A program made the position numbers and the translations under genes. Under the pieces are notes generated by a model, which worked only from the letters and a program-made list of their open reading frames with translations, made no database searches and was not told the origin of the DNA. 64,000 nucleotides of DNA, from contig JBITNC010000002.1 in NCBI GenBank assembly GCA_050084985.1, forward strand, positions 34,286,001-34,350,000, in the 5' to 3' direction. Position 1 is the first letter of the stretch. Each line of letters opens with the position of its first letter. Of the stretch, positions 21,931 to 34,824 are shown one piece after another. The stretch comes from Nageia nagi (lineage: Eukaryota; Pinophyta).

Positions 21931-23060
21931 GGATTTTGATGTTGGTATGTAAAAGTGTATGATATTTTTATTTTTAATTAGATACTGTTATGATAAAATT
22001 ATTTTTGCATGTGTAAAAATGAAGGTTGGTAGAATATTTTGAGGTATCCATACTTTTATAAAGTATTTAGATTCATATTGATAGAATTCAGGCTCCTTAA
22101 TCCTTGTATTCCATTAGCTTACATCAATGAATAAGAAGGTAAAGATAATTCATGATATTTGAAAGGGAATCACTCTTTATTATACCCATTGCACTTATAT
22201 ATCTTGCATTTTCCCTCTCTCCACTAAGCTATCCTTTTATCATGAATAATTTCTCCATATCCAAGATAGTTAGATAGTGCCTCCTCAATACCTACAAAAG
22301 CCTTTAACACATGGTATATAGGTATCCATTGGGCAACTTTGAGTATGATCCCATCAACTATGGGTTAAAAAAGATCCCTATATACTAAGAGAGAAAAATA
22401 TATATATGTTTTATTCCCTAGGGGAAGTAGAAACTTTGGACCAATTTATTTTTTGTTGTTCAATCTACTATGATATTCGAGGAAGATTCCACTACCTCTT
22501 CAAAGGTAACTCAACCTTTATATCTATTTTTTTAGTAATGAGGACCATTGTTGCCTCAAAATTTACATCAAATTAGTAGGTACCCATAGATATTTGGGAC
22601 ACCAAATCAATGATAGACCAAATTATATCATCTAAGTACCTCCCACCCTTCATAATCTTAACTTATTACAACCTACTTCACCAAATTTGATAGATTGAGG
22701 GGTGATACAAATACTAACCAAAAATAATAAGCACTAGATATTCTTTAAATCAGTAGGGCCATTAGGCAATGTACCCATGGATATTTGGGACACCAGATCA
22801 ATGATATACATAGTTAGATCAATGGTTTTTTTAGTAGTGATTCATCAACATCTAATTTTAAGAGAGATTCCCTCCTATGGATGATTCATCATCTTCATAT
22901 AACATGTTTTTGCACTCTTTGTATTTATTTCTATTAGCTCTTTGGTTGGGCACTTTTAGCCTCCCTAATTTTAGTTTTCACTATTATATTTTATCATTCC
23001 CTTGGATCACATTTGAACCACTATGGATATTAATAACATTTTATTTCATATGATTTTGAC
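21931..23060. other. Gene-free stretch
   Basis: No coding signal was recognised. A 36-base phrase (gtacccat.gatatttgggac) occurs at about 22577 and 22770 as a short dispersed pair. Confidence 0.5.
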
Positions 23061-23062
23061 CC

Positions 23063-23857
23063 AAAATTTTGATCATCTTAAATCAACCAAAATATCATTT
23101 TAGTATGAACACCTCTCTTACAAGTTCCTGATGGTTTTTATGGCATACAAAGTAGAAATACATTGTGGAAAATGATTTAGTTTTCATGTTTGGTATATTT
23201 TCATATCAAATTAAGGGAAAAAAATATACAAATACCATACAAATGAAATACCCATATAGGGACAAGTCAAACACAAAATGGAATAATCATATATTCCCAT
23301 TTACCAATTAATTATCTAGGTTTTCATGTAAATGAGGAGGACATATTAGAGACCATGTAGTATGGAGGCATGTGCATGGATTTTGGTAGGCCACCTTGGT
23401 GTGTCAACATGTTGATATCACCATTGTTTAGTACATGGTGGGCATAGGACTATTGATCCTCTGTTTAGATGTATAACCATAACATATCATGTTTTGATTG
23501 GATATGCTCTATGTTTATCATGGGATTGATTTTTAGGTGTTATTTATTCTATTGTTATTATTTTATTATATTTCAAATCTAGAGAACATTATTTTTATAC
23601 TCAGAAGCATTTTTTAGGAGACTAGTTTATCCTTTTGAGTTGAAATCAAAGTCATCTAGTCAAACCATATGCATCTATATACTGGAGGAAAATTTGTTGT
23701 AATTTATTAACCACAATATCTAAAATTTTATCCCACAAAAATACTATAAATGGAGGCTATTTGGAAGGTGAAATTTTGAAGAGAAAAATAATTTATGAAA
23801 GAGAGAAGGTTTTGATAATGTTGATAAACATGAAAGTGTGAGAGTATTTTTGTTAAG
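23063..23857 (+). repeat. E3 left (5') LTR, homologous part
   Basis: Matches 26203-27015 in the same orientation (for example catatattcccat.tac.aat, gtcaacatgttgatatca, tgttttgattgga, atgggattgatttttag). The LTR may extend right beyond 23857, where the partner copy is truncated. Confidence 0.75.
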
Positions 23858-24499
23858 ATTATATTGGGAATTTTAAATTCCATTGGATATTGAAGAATTT
23901 TTATATCTTGTAAATTATAAAGCATTTTTTAGGAGGATGTTGTTTGTACTATATATCCTCATCATTAAGAATAATATCTTTTAGTTTTTGGGTTTCTTTG
24001 GGTACTATGATTCCCTGGGGTAAATTGGGTATTCTCATGATGATTTTTTCTCTCATATTTTAGCATTTTATTTATCAATAATCTATTTCAAAATTATAAA
24101 TCTCTTCAAGTTAAAAATTCAAGTACTTCTAAAATATAATTGTGATGAAATTTGTATGTAAGATTCAGCAAGAATATTATAGAGAACTAGGCTTTACGAA
24201 TTATGTTAGTATTAGAGATAAAGTTTGATCAATATGGGATTATGTTTATGTATTCTTGGAACTAATCTTGCAAGCTAGTATTTTCTTGTGTTTAGTATAT
24301 ATTTTATGTTAACTAGATAAAAAAGAAAAAGGGAGAAGAAATCTTTAAGGAAGGAGATTTGAAACTTAGCTCAAGAGTTTGGTTGAGTGCATAAAGGAGT
24401 ACATACATAGAAGAAACTTATTTTTTTAGAGATATTAATTCCTTTAAAGATATGATGAAACTAATATTTATTCATTTTTAAGAAATTAAAGAATAAATA

Positions 24500-25260
24500 A
24501 TGCATAATAATAATTTTTGTGGAGGAGAACCAAGCTATAGAGTTCCAAATGAAGGTGAACTTCCTAAGAATGATAATGGAAAGACTTCTTTCTTCACTTC
24601 CCTAAAATATCCTCTTTATTTAGAAATAAAATATGATTTTCCTACACATTATGGAGAAATTAATGCTAATAAAACTAGCCTTTTGGATAAAATAAATTGA
24701 TTCTATTATAGAGTTTAATGATGTATGGATGATAGGACAAAGAGACAAGTATCTACTCTCAAATTAGGAGATTCAACTCTCATTTGCTGGAAAATTCATC
24801 TTAATCATGTAAATATTCATATTCATACATGGAGAGAGTTTACAAAGTTGGTAAGGGATCAATTCTATCCACTTTGGTGTTTTAAAAGGTCATCATGGAG
24901 TGATAAAATCTTCATCAAGATAAGACTACACTAATAAGTTCAGAAAAAAAGGTAAATATGATTGGTATTGCATTAAATAGAAATAAAAAGTTATATAAAT
25001 ACATTGGTGGTTTATATTCATATTTAGAGAACACTTTTATACTTTTTAAACTAAATAATTTAGATAAAGTTTCTATTCAAGCTACACATCTTGAGGCTCA
25101 TGCAAAATTTAAAGAATAAGATCCTAACGATAAGAAGAAAAATAATGGTTTAAAAAAGAAGGTGGTAAGAAATAATAATGTCCTCATTGTTAAATTATGG
25201 GATAGGTTGAATATAAATTTGGCAAATTCATCCTATGTTGAAACCAATAAAAATTAATAG
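24500..25260 (+). pseudogene. E3 Gag remnant
   Basis: Starts HNNNFCGGEPSYRVPNEGEL (24500). After a stop the Gag core follows: LKLGDSTLICWKIHL, TWREFTKLVRDQFYPLWCF (24770-24895), and then in a shifted frame KYIGGLYSYLENTFILF and LDKVSIQATHLEAHAKF (about 25000-25120). The W.eF...vrdqFyPlg and YigGLhsYl...vCvQathLEar blocks are standard for plant Ty3/gypsy Gag. Several stops and frameshifts; no zinc knuckle was found. Confidence 0.7.
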
Positions 25261-25589
25261 AGGGTTTAAAAAAAAGAATGATTTAATATCAAATAACAAA
25301 GAGGAAAAGAAAAAGTATTATGAAGTAGAGAGTATCTCAAATGTTTATGAGAATATTTCTTGCATGGGTGTGAATTTTTCATCTTCTATAAATGAATAGG
25401 AGAAATAAACTCAACTTTTTCATATGAAATTGCAAGCTAAGAAGACCAAGATCGATTTTTTTTTTATCTTATTTCTCAAGTTAATCTTATTTGAGAGGAG
25501 TTGATATGGACGCTATAGATGGAGACTCATTTTTTCATGCACATCCTTATCCACTTGGATGGATTAATAAGAAACAAACATGTAAGTCA

Positions 25590-25905
25590 CACAACAATAT
25601 ACATTAAAGTTTATCACTAGATGAAGTTGAACTAGACTTAGATCCTCTTGATATTTGTAGGATAATGTTGGGAAATATTTAATTATTTTGTTGGAAGGCT
25701 ATATATTTTAAGGTATAGAATAAGTAACATCTTGTTAAGGATGGTAAACATTTTATTGTAAAGTATCATATGAATAAAAGTGAATCTCCTTTTCACATAG
25801 AAAGACCAATTAAAAGTTTATTCAATGCTTCTCAAAATCTAACACTTATTGTAATGAGAGATCAAGAGATCACACCTTATGTTTAGGGATATTATCCTCA
25901 ACATG
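25590..25905 (+). pseudogene. E3 protease C-terminal remnant
   Basis: Reads LDEVELDLDPLDICRIMLGN, then LVKDGKHFIVKYHMNKSE and LIVMRDQEITPYV. This resembles the segment of plant gypsy protease in which PLDiCdvvLGsPyl is followed by YrlvKdGk.fii. The catalytic Asp region lies further upstream and is not legible. Downstream (25910-26200) nothing of RT was recognised. Confidence 0.5.
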
Positions 25906-26202
25906 CAGTGAAGAACCCAAAGTTTTAGAAGAAATCTTCTTATTGAATGATAATATATGTTAATAAAAAGAGGCATCATTTTGTCTATCGTAGGGATAAA
26001 TTGGAAGTACGAGATCATGGAGGATCCTACTTTCCATTTGCAAAATTTGATGAAATTTTACTATAGAATCCATGGATTGATATAACAATGCATTCATAGA
26101 GTGTGAGGTGGTATGAAGTACCATAGGAAATATGTGTTCCTCAATTTCATTATTCCTAAGCTTTTGGGGACCAAAATCCATCTTATTTGGGAGGAGTAAT
26201 AG

Positions 26203-27015
26203 AAAATTTAGATCAACTAAAATCAACAAAAATATAATTGCACTTTGAAGACCTCTTCTAGATTTTTGATGATTTTTATAACATTAAAAATGAACGTTTG
26301 ATGTGAAAAATATTTTAGTTTAATTTTTGGTGTATTTTTCCAAATAAACTAAAAGGATAAAATATAAAAATAGCACAAAAAGTTGTAGCCCCATGTAGGG
26401 ATAAGTCATGGATAAATCATCATCAGAATGGACTAATCATATATTCCCATTGACTAATCAACTATCTTAGTTTGCATGTGAAGAAGAAGGAGTTATTGAA
26501 GTGCATATGGTATGAAGGGATATGTGTAGGTTTAGGTAGGCCACTTGAATGAGTCAACATGTTGATATCATCACTTCACAACACATGGTGAGAATAGGAC
26601 TTTTCATCCTCTCTTTGAATATTTGACTGCTACTTGTTATGTTTTGATTGGAGGTACCTTATTTTTGTTATGGGATTGATTTTTAGATGTTATTTATTTT
26701 GTTATTATTATTTTTTGAGACTACTTGTGAATCTAGAGAGCACTAGTTTTATAACCCAAAGCTTATTTTAGGCGATTAGATTATCCTTTTGAGATGAACT
26801 AAAAACCACAAGATCAAATAAGATTAGCATATGTATTGGAGGTAAATTTATTATAACTTCTTAACCATACTATATTTAATTTTAGCCTACAAAAATATTA
26901 TAAAATGAAGCTATTTGGAAGGGAAAATTCTAAAGGGAAAAAGAGTATTTGAAAGAGATAAGGAAGGTTGTGATAATGTTAATAGAGATTAAAGTGTGAA
27001 ACTATTTTTGTTAAG
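26203..27015 (+). repeat. E3 right (3') LTR
   Basis: Partner of 23063-23857. It ends abruptly at ttgttaag (27015), where the left copy continues, so it is truncated or followed by unrelated DNA. Confidence 0.75.
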
Positions 27016-30000
27016 AAAATTCTATCCTTCAAGTAAATTTGCATACCAATTATAGAAGTATGTCTAAAAAATTTTATGCTTGTGTTCGATCTACCACCAC
27101 TGCTCCATCACCATTTTCTCTTCTCCACCAGACATGCATTAGGCATGTTTTTAAAAGCTAGTAGTGGGTATTTCTTTGAAACATTCCACCCACCCAATGC
27201 ATGATTCCACTACTTTGCTAGAGAGATAATGGATGAGTGTATAATAAATAATTATGGGTGTATGCATAAGGACTAATTATATACATCTATCTAACAACTA
27301 GTTGTAGATGTATTTCTTCAACTAATTACGGGCATGTGTCTAACAACTAATCATGGGTGTGTGTTTAATGTGAAATTACAAGTATGTACTTGAATATAAA
27401 AATTAAATTTAAAAGTATGAAATCATAGGTATGTGTCTCTTTTACATTGTGGGTGTATGTATTGTAAATAGAATAATAAAAGGAAATTCAAATTTAAATT
27501 TAAAAATATCAAATCATGAGCATGTGTTTAGAAATAATATGGATGTTTGTATAATTCATAATTTCAAAATTATTCATCAACTTAACTTGTAGTTAATACT
27601 ACATAGCTACCCATGTTATATGATTTTTTCTTTTTAGATTAGTATAATCTCATCCCTCTCATTGCAGATGCTTGAATCCTCTATGTATGGATGTGTTTCA
27701 CCATGCATGTTATCAAATAAGGTCTAGGATTCCATTATTTTCTTATATATTTTTTTTTCATGCATATCTACCATAAAAACTAGCTACACTATTGTAGAAG
27801 CTTGAATTCTCTAGGTATGGTAATTATTTCATAAAGCATGTTTTCAAATAAGGTCTTGGCTTCTATTTTTTCTTAGATATTTTGCATGCATGTGTACCAT
27901 AATAATTGGATGCAATATTTGTACTTGAATTATTAATTTTGGTTATGGAGTTGTGATGAGGGACTTTTTTTGTTCATAAAATAATTAGGTTGTTGAGTTA
28001 TGATGTTTTTCTAAAAAAAATAGAAACCTAATGCTTGGTTGAGAGTTAAAACTCACATTTACAAATTTTATAAATTTTATAAAAACACTTACCTCAAAAT
28101 CCAACTTTTTGGGGGTGCAATATGCCATCAAACTCTAAAATAATTCTTATATATATAAAAAAAATTATATGGAACACTCCAAAATAATTTTCATTCTCCT
28201 TTCTCTCCCCTTTTATTTGTTATAATGAAATAAAACACTGACATTGTTAGAAACATCTCCTATTCAAAAACTATATTACATGACTATTGAACATAAAAAA
28301 ACTATATTACATGACTATTAAACATAAAAATCTTTCATGTTTCCTCCATTGAACATAAAAAATCTTATTGTATCTTTCCTCTCCATATAGTAAATTAGCA
28401 AAGATTCATGCAAAATAAATAATGTTGGAAATTTCATTCTAGTAATTATAGTTTGTTTGAAGTAGATCTTTGTATTGTTAATGTAATCTCTTATTATGAG
28501 AAGTGATAAGCAAACTTAGAGGAATGTTATGAAATATATGATGATAGTAAAGAGTGATTGAATTCTAAATTCTTTAGAGATAGGATGCTATGTTTTTGTG
28601 TTGTATCCATAAATAATTTGACTCGTGTAATGATAATATTTTAATATTATTGCATTCAATCTAATGTTTGAATCAGAGGATGATGCATATTTTATCAATG
28701 AATTATTTTCATCCCTTTGGATAAAGAGGTGCATCTTGAAAGTTGAAATCAATATTCACAATTAAGACAAGGTAGTGTAGGTGTTAATTCTTTCTGCATT
28801 TTTTTATGCTAAAACCTTAGAAAGCTACAAGATGTGCTCAAGTATGAAGTAGATAAAAGATTTTAAGAAAAGGACATCTTTGCAATTTTTTGTATTCCTT
28901 AATGAAAATACTTGTTGCTACTTATGATGCTTATCTATGCAAATATTTTTTTGAACTACTTATTAATGGAATAAATATCTTAAAAAAAATAAACCACTTG
29001 CATGAAGGGCTAAATGTTGATTAACATGATGGTAGAAATATGGTATTTAGATACCAATATTTGAGGGTGAGTGTTTGATGTTTTTGAAAAAGCCATTTTA
29101 AAAATTAGAACCTTGTAAAATTTCAATAACTATCATTGAATTCAAGTATTGAAGTTTCAAGTGCATTGAAGCATTTTGATTTTGGAAGTGATTCTTGCCT
29201 ACAACATTAACAATGATTGTATCTTTACCTATTATGAATCACATCTCCATGGGTAAGAATTATTATCATTTTTATTTGTGTATATTTTTCTTAATTATTT
29301 ATTTATGTTTGATGATAATTGCTTGAATGTTATTTAATTTTGGCCACCTTCACTAACTAAAATTAGTTTTCCATTATTAAATTCTATGCCTATTGTAGAA
29401 GCTACCAACTCATGTTTTTATGTATGGATTTTGGTATATAATGATTCATCCCATAAATTATACAATAAAAGTCACTCATATTAATGTATTTGATGCCCTT
29501 GCCCACTAAGTTCATAGACTATATGTAAGTTACATACAAAGGTTATGTTGCCATGATTGATTGTGCTATTAAATAGTTTAAGGGTGTTTGGTTGTAACTA
29601 AGAATTACTTCAATTTGCAATGAGAATTTTCTTGTGTATTCATCTAAAATTTTGAGTCTTATATATTTGTTTTTGCTCTTCATAATTTACAAAACAAATT
29701 TGAGGTAGTGTTTTCATAATTTGATACATAATGGCATTAAAATGGCATAGAATATTTAATTTACTTGAATAAGATATCCATGGAAAAATAACTCTTTTAT
29801 CGTAAGGATTTAACCTGGTCAAAAATACCATGCATGGGAGGATTGACATAAGCAATACTTTTATGTAAGTTGGAGGATTTAATAAAGAGTGAATAATCTA
29901 ATTATGAAGTACAATGCATATTTTTGTGTAAGAAAAAAAATTAAAATTATCAAGAAGATAATTACAAATGTAAGGCAATCAACATGACATGAAAGTAATT

Positions 30001-30120
30001 ATATTTTTTCCTAATTTTTATATTGCATAGTCATATTTTAGAAACTAATGTATTCTAAATTGTTTTTTTTTTATGTAGTTATTGGTATATTTACATCTAT
30101 AAGGATAAGTAAAATAACCC
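27016..30120. other. AT-rich region without recognisable genes
   Basis: No coding feature. Short degenerate repeats of a 'ggtgtatg..taa.aactaattatgg' phrase at 27230-27480. A two-unit repeat of about 120 bases (gatgcttgaat.ctctatgtatgg and gaagcttgaattctctaggtatgg) at about 27666-27905. A small direct repeat of aactatattacatgactatt at about 28268 and 28300. Confidence 0.5.
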
Positions 30121-30129
30121 ACCTCCTCC

Positions 30130-31710
30130 AATATGAAAGAGTCACTTTGCTGAGAAAATAGGTTATCAATGTCATTTAATTATGAAGGTATACCAAAGTT
30201 TAAAAGAAGTTACATTCATAACATATAATATTTTTGAATATATTGCATTGTATGGATAACATTACCATGAAGTACATGATATAAGAAAAACAAGAAATGG
30301 AAAGGTCAAATTTGCTTCACATATGTTGAAAAAGATTTATTCATTGATTGAGTCATTACTTATAGTTAGTAGTCCTATTGATATAATATGTTATGGGTCA
30401 TTCTTGAATGAATATATTGAAAATGTACCTATAATTCAAGACACTTGCATACTAAGGAGGGACATTCATAACATATACAAGAGATTGAACAAAGGCAAGG
30501 TATAGAAGGCTAAAGATGATGCCACTGGTAATGACTATTGGCACTAGTTTGTGAAGGATAAGTTCTTCATATATAAGAACCTTGATGATACTAAATGAAT
30601 GTTTTTTAGTGGTATTCAAATAGAATGTATTCTTAATAATATGATCTAGCTATCTCATAATAACATAATTTCAATGGTTTAAACTTTTAATACAAATTTG
30701 TATGGTGTAAGTACTGTTGATTTTTATGTATTGTTGATTTTTTTGTGTTATTATTTTTTTGCGTATATTATTTTTATGTATTGTTGATTTTTGAGTATTT
30801 ATAATTTCTATATATTTTTTATATTGTAGTAACTATTTTATACATTACTAACATTTGATGCCCAAGAAAGTGGTATACCCATGGAATGGATTTTCACTTA
30901 CAAAAATTATGTTGATGACATTGCTAAGTAGCTAGAAAAATTGAAAAAATATTATCTAAAATGACAACCAAGTTGGCATGTGAATGCATTTACTACCAAT
31001 GATGTTGTTACAAAAATTCATACCATTAGGTTTGTTTCCTATATTTTGTTAATAAATATACAAAAGAAGTTGAAAAAATGTTATTTTTTTAAGAGTCTTA
31101 TTTTATGATGTTAATCTTAAATACTTATTTTTATAATTGCATGTATGTCTAAGAAAGTGTTTGGTTGTAGGTATTTATTATGTACATAACATGTGAAATG
31201 AGCTTGGTCAAATAATATCTATAAAAAGGCATCAAGTAAAGAGGTTAGAAATGCTATGTTTTCAAGGTTATCTCAAATAATGCAGAAGTGCAAGGATGAT
31301 GCATCTATCATATTAAATGTAAGTTTTACATTGATTTTTATGAGGAGAAGTATTTTCTAAAATACTTAACTGATTATTAGTTTTAGTATGATAGAATTTG
31401 TAACTTCATTCATAACATGTTTATGGTTATTATTTTTTTACTTATCAAGCCTTTATGATTCTGATTCTCATACTTTTTGTTATAGGAATGTGGAAAAAAT
31501 GCTATAGGAATTTTTCACATTCGAACCAAGAAACTAGTTCAACCATAGAATCCTATCATTCTAATTTGAAATATAAATTTCTATGATAAAAGGTAAGAAA
31601 ATATGGTAGAATAATGGATCAGTTACTTTACATGCTTTTAGAAATAGTTTTATCATATTTTATAAAAAAATGTGCAAATTGAAAACACTTGGTTTTAAGA
31701 ATAATTATAA
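30130..31710 (+). pseudogene. Mutator-like (MULE) transposase pseudogene
   Basis: Plus-strand blocks in order: an N-terminal FAR1/WRKY-like part (YQCHLIMKVYQSLKEV, then FASHMLKKIYSLIESLL), LRRDIHNIYKRLNKGK (30450-30503), FFSGIQIECILNN, then the MULE transposase core ESGIPMEWIFTYKNYVDDIAK with WHVNAFTTNDVVTKIH (about 30868-31025). Next come WSNNIYKKASSKEVRNAMF with SQIMQKCKDDASII (about 31205-31315), and finally IESYHSNLKYKFL and YGRIMDQLLYMLLE (about 31540-31640). This is the order of the SWIM-associated MULE transposases in which 'gHG.P.awvItsr' precedes 'W.P..fi.DDa..e'. It moves DNA by cut and paste when intact; here stops and frame changes abound, catalytic residues are incomplete and no terminal inverted repeats were found. 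Confidence 0.72.
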
Positions 31711-33255
31711 GAAAGTAAAGAGTCTAAAATGTTCAATAAAGAGGCCTTAATTTATACCTAATTTTATTTGTATCCCTCATGAGGATGTCATTGGTTTATA
31801 CTAGGTGAGGATCTAGTTAAATCCATGAATTCAATATCTTATGACCTAGTAGGGTGAAGAGTCTTATAGATGTAATTACAAGTAGGCATTATGAGCTAAC
31901 ACATGCAAGCATGTTTTAAAAATCATGAACTTGTTCATTAATTATACTCATTTATGTAGCAATGCAATGACACATGTAGCTAATATATATTATTCTTCTA
32001 ACAACATAATTTCACCTCATGCCAATAGTACTCCAAGTGAAGAAAATCTAGTTTAACCTTAAACTTCTTAGATGTAAAGGGTTGAAGAGAGAGAGAGAGA
32101 GAGAGGGATGGTTAAAATATTTTTTAGAGAAACCAAATGATACTCCTATAAGTGGGAACTAGTTTGGATGACTGGTTGAGAATATTCAAGTTTGATGATC
32201 CCAATTCATATTCTCACTCAGTTCTAATGCAACTAAAATATATTTAAAAAGAAAAAAACACTTGGATGAATCCTCTATATAAAAAGAAGAGTGGGACTCA
32301 AGATATGAAATCAAGTGATCTAAATATCGATACCCAAAAAAATTCTCTTTATGTATTTCTAAGATTAAAGGAGAATGGTCGAATCAAATCAAAATAAATT
32401 CAAGGTATTTTTTTAGAGATACAAATAAATTTTACAAATTATATGCTTTATAACACCAATAATATTTTTACATTTTCTTATAGATGAGGCTTTTCAATCA
32501 AAATCAAGACATAGGTGCTTAACATTATCAAGCATACTTGACAAATTTGATGTTGGGAAGAAATGTAATGATGTTGGGGATATGTAGTTGGATGTTGCTA
32601 ATATTGAAATTAATGTGGGGGGGAATTTAAGAGGACCATAATGTTATGTTTATTGATCAAATGGATTATAAATATATGGTTCTATAAGAGAACTAGTAGA
32701 AAAATAGGTGGTTGATAAATATTCTTCTCATGACTCATGAATAACTATAACAAGCCAAATAGTGTGGTTAACAAACCACTACAAGATAAATGACTCTCCA
32801 TATGATTACAATAAATCACTACAAGATAATACTACATGACATTTCACATGATCCATAATATTCTAATATAATATTCTAATATAAATCATAACACTTAACA
32901 TTAAGGAGTTAATTATTCCAAAATACTTCTTAAAGTCTAAGGGACTCATCTATGAGTTCTTAAGCATCACCAAGTTGGAAGAAACACTATCTCTTACTTT
33001 TCCTCCAATCTTTCAATGAGAAATAAAAACTTGCAAGAATATGTTAGGGGAACTCCTCATGTGGTATCTTCTCCTTTGTTGGTGTTTTTCCTTTGTGATC
33101 CTCCTTTTGTTGAGTAGTTGTCCCTTAAATGAAATTCTCTCCATGCGTGGTTTACATCAACTACTCTCTCTCATCTTCTCTATGTTCTTCAAAACATGCT
33201 TTTACATCATCATCTTTTAAGTCATATTTCCATACTCCACATGAGTATGTGTTAA
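31711..33255. other. No gene recognised; (GA)n at 32087-32105
   Basis: Contains a clean (GA)n microsatellite (32087-32105) and otherwise AT-rich DNA without a coding signal. About 32690-32895 has a minus-strand TGTTATGATTTATATTAG start that could be a copia LTR edge for the 33.2-34.8 kb remnant, but no partner copy was found. Confidence 0.5.
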
Positions 33256-33260
33256 TCATA

Positions 33261-34395
33261 TCACATAGATGATTGTACATCACAACACATTTTGTAACCT
33301 CTACACAAATTTTTCTCCTCACACAAATTTTCACTCAAAAAATCATACCTTACTAAGGTTTTACATTCATCATTTTTATTTGAGTCCAAATGACCCATTT
33401 TAACAATCATTGTCTTCTCCAAGGGAAGACTCTTCAATGTTATCTCCATGATATAATCTTTAAGAAATGTCTTAATAATACATTCTACCACACTTTCAAT
33501 AGCCTTCAATCTATCTTTCACACATCTAATCAACAAACATTCATTACTAGCATTAACAAATAAGACAAAAAAATAAGAAATCATCACCTCCAATGATGTT
33601 TTGGTGAGTAGATGTCAACAAGATTTCCTTTGATGTTGCTTTTGAAGAAATCATTTCTTCATTCATATAAGGAATTCCCATGGTTCCCCTTTGCACATTG
33701 TTTCCTCTATAATACAACTCTCAAGCTCTTTTAATGCCTCCATTTCACCTTGAAGTCCATCAATGGCTATCTCACTATTTTTTGTCTCCCCCTTGAGATA
33801 GTCATCTTCATTTTGTAGTCTTGATAAGTGGTCTTCTCCTTTGAGAATCAAGTTAATAGCCTTAATATCATATTAATAAATGAACTCTCTTGGATCATTA
33901 TCCCATATTGCCTCTTTAACACCATCATTCACTCTAATTAAGCGAGTTTCCAAGAATCCATCCATCAAATGTGAATGGTTATCATCATCAATAAGCCAAC
34001 AAGGCTCGTTGTCTTCAACATTCTCCTCCATGAGAATGATTTGTGATCCATGATGTTAATCCATAAAATTTTGATATGGTACCTCTTTCATGAGACACTC
34101 TCCAACATGCTCCACCTCATCATGGTGGTCTTTAAGAAAGCAATCATCCAAACTCAAGTCATCTTGGAAATAATCATCATTCCCATAGAATGATTTTTCA
34201 TCCATTATTTTTTCAATGAGATAATATTCATCTTATTTTGTCTTCTCTTGAAGAAGAATTTCATCCACTTTACTCTCTTTCATGAGATTTTCACAAGCCT
34301 CTTCATAAAGCCACATCAAATTCATGTCTTCCTCTTCAAGGAATAATTCTTCATTCTCATTATATATGCCTTCATAAGACATATCTCCAACTATA
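33261..34395 (-). pseudogene. Long acidic reading frame downstream of copia Gag
   Basis: Minus-strand near-open frame of about 370 codons: NENEELFLEEEDMNLMWLYE, VDEILLQEKTK, KSFYGNDDYFQDDLSLDDCF, EVEHVGECLMKEVPY, MEENVEDNEPCWLIDDDNH and GEMEALKELESCIIEE are legible, with a more mixed stretch at 33261-33593 (VECIIKTFLKDYIMEI). It is strongly Glu/Asp-rich with recurring 'L.kE' and 'E..W' phrases, and it is interrupted by only a few stops. It follows a copia Gag domain at the spot where protease/integrase would be. I do not recognise the family; it may be an extra ORF of a non-autonomous copia-like element. Confidence 0.45.
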
Positions 34396-34822
34396 TGAAC
34401 CACAATAACCTCATGGGAGATGAAACTTCATAATACTCTCCAAAAGGATCTTCAAAAACCCAAGGCTCTTCCTTGCCTATATAATCTCCATGAGTGTCCT
34501 TATCACACCCATAATCATATTTCAATGCTTTCCAATCCATTTGGGCTGTTCTATAATTTGCAATGAGATGTAAAACATTTAGGTTCATACCTCTCCTAAT
34601 GTCCATGAGGGCCAAACAATTTTGATATTGCTTTTATTTCTTTTCTCTTTTCTCCTCTCCTTCAAACATGCTCCAAGTGGGTGGATCTTCATAGCCTTCT
34701 TCAAGGATCTCCCAAAAATATTTAGCCATAAAAACTATTTTTATTATTATGCTACATTGAACATAATTGTCTCTATCAAATTTGGGCACATTCAAGCCTT
34801 CAAACATGGTGTCCATATCCAT
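34391..34822 (-). pseudogene. Ty1/copia Gag (UBN2-type) fragment
   Basis: One minus frame with a stop near 34634: GLNVPKFDRDNYVQCSIIIK then YFWEILEEGYEDPP (34822-34680), followed by CLALMDIRRGMNL and LIANYRTAQMDWKALKYDYG (34610-34500). The pattern 'lPkFdG.NY..W...m......wd.ie.Gy' then 'al..I.......f..i....tAkeaWd.L...y.g' is the copia Gag (DUF4219/UBN2) fold, the capsid-like domain of Ty1/copia elements. The Trp of the NY..W motif is Cys here. No zinc knuckle or pol was found downstream; an acidic frame takes their place. Confidence 0.65.
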
Positions 34823-34824
34823 TT

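Larger units (their letters stand above)
23063..27015 (+). mobile_element. LTR retrotransposon remnant E3 (Ty3/gypsy), plus strand
   Basis: Two direct repeats of about 800 bases (23063-23857 and 26203-27015) flank an internal region with Gag (about 24500-25260) and a protease C-terminus (about 25600-25900), all on the plus strand. RT, RNase H and integrase are missing, so the interior lost most of pol or the element was non-autonomous. A purine tract (26189-26206, gggaggagtaatagaaaa) sits immediately before the right LTR, as a polypurine tract should. No target-site duplication or primer site could be fixed because both LTR outer ends are blurred. Confidence 0.7.
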
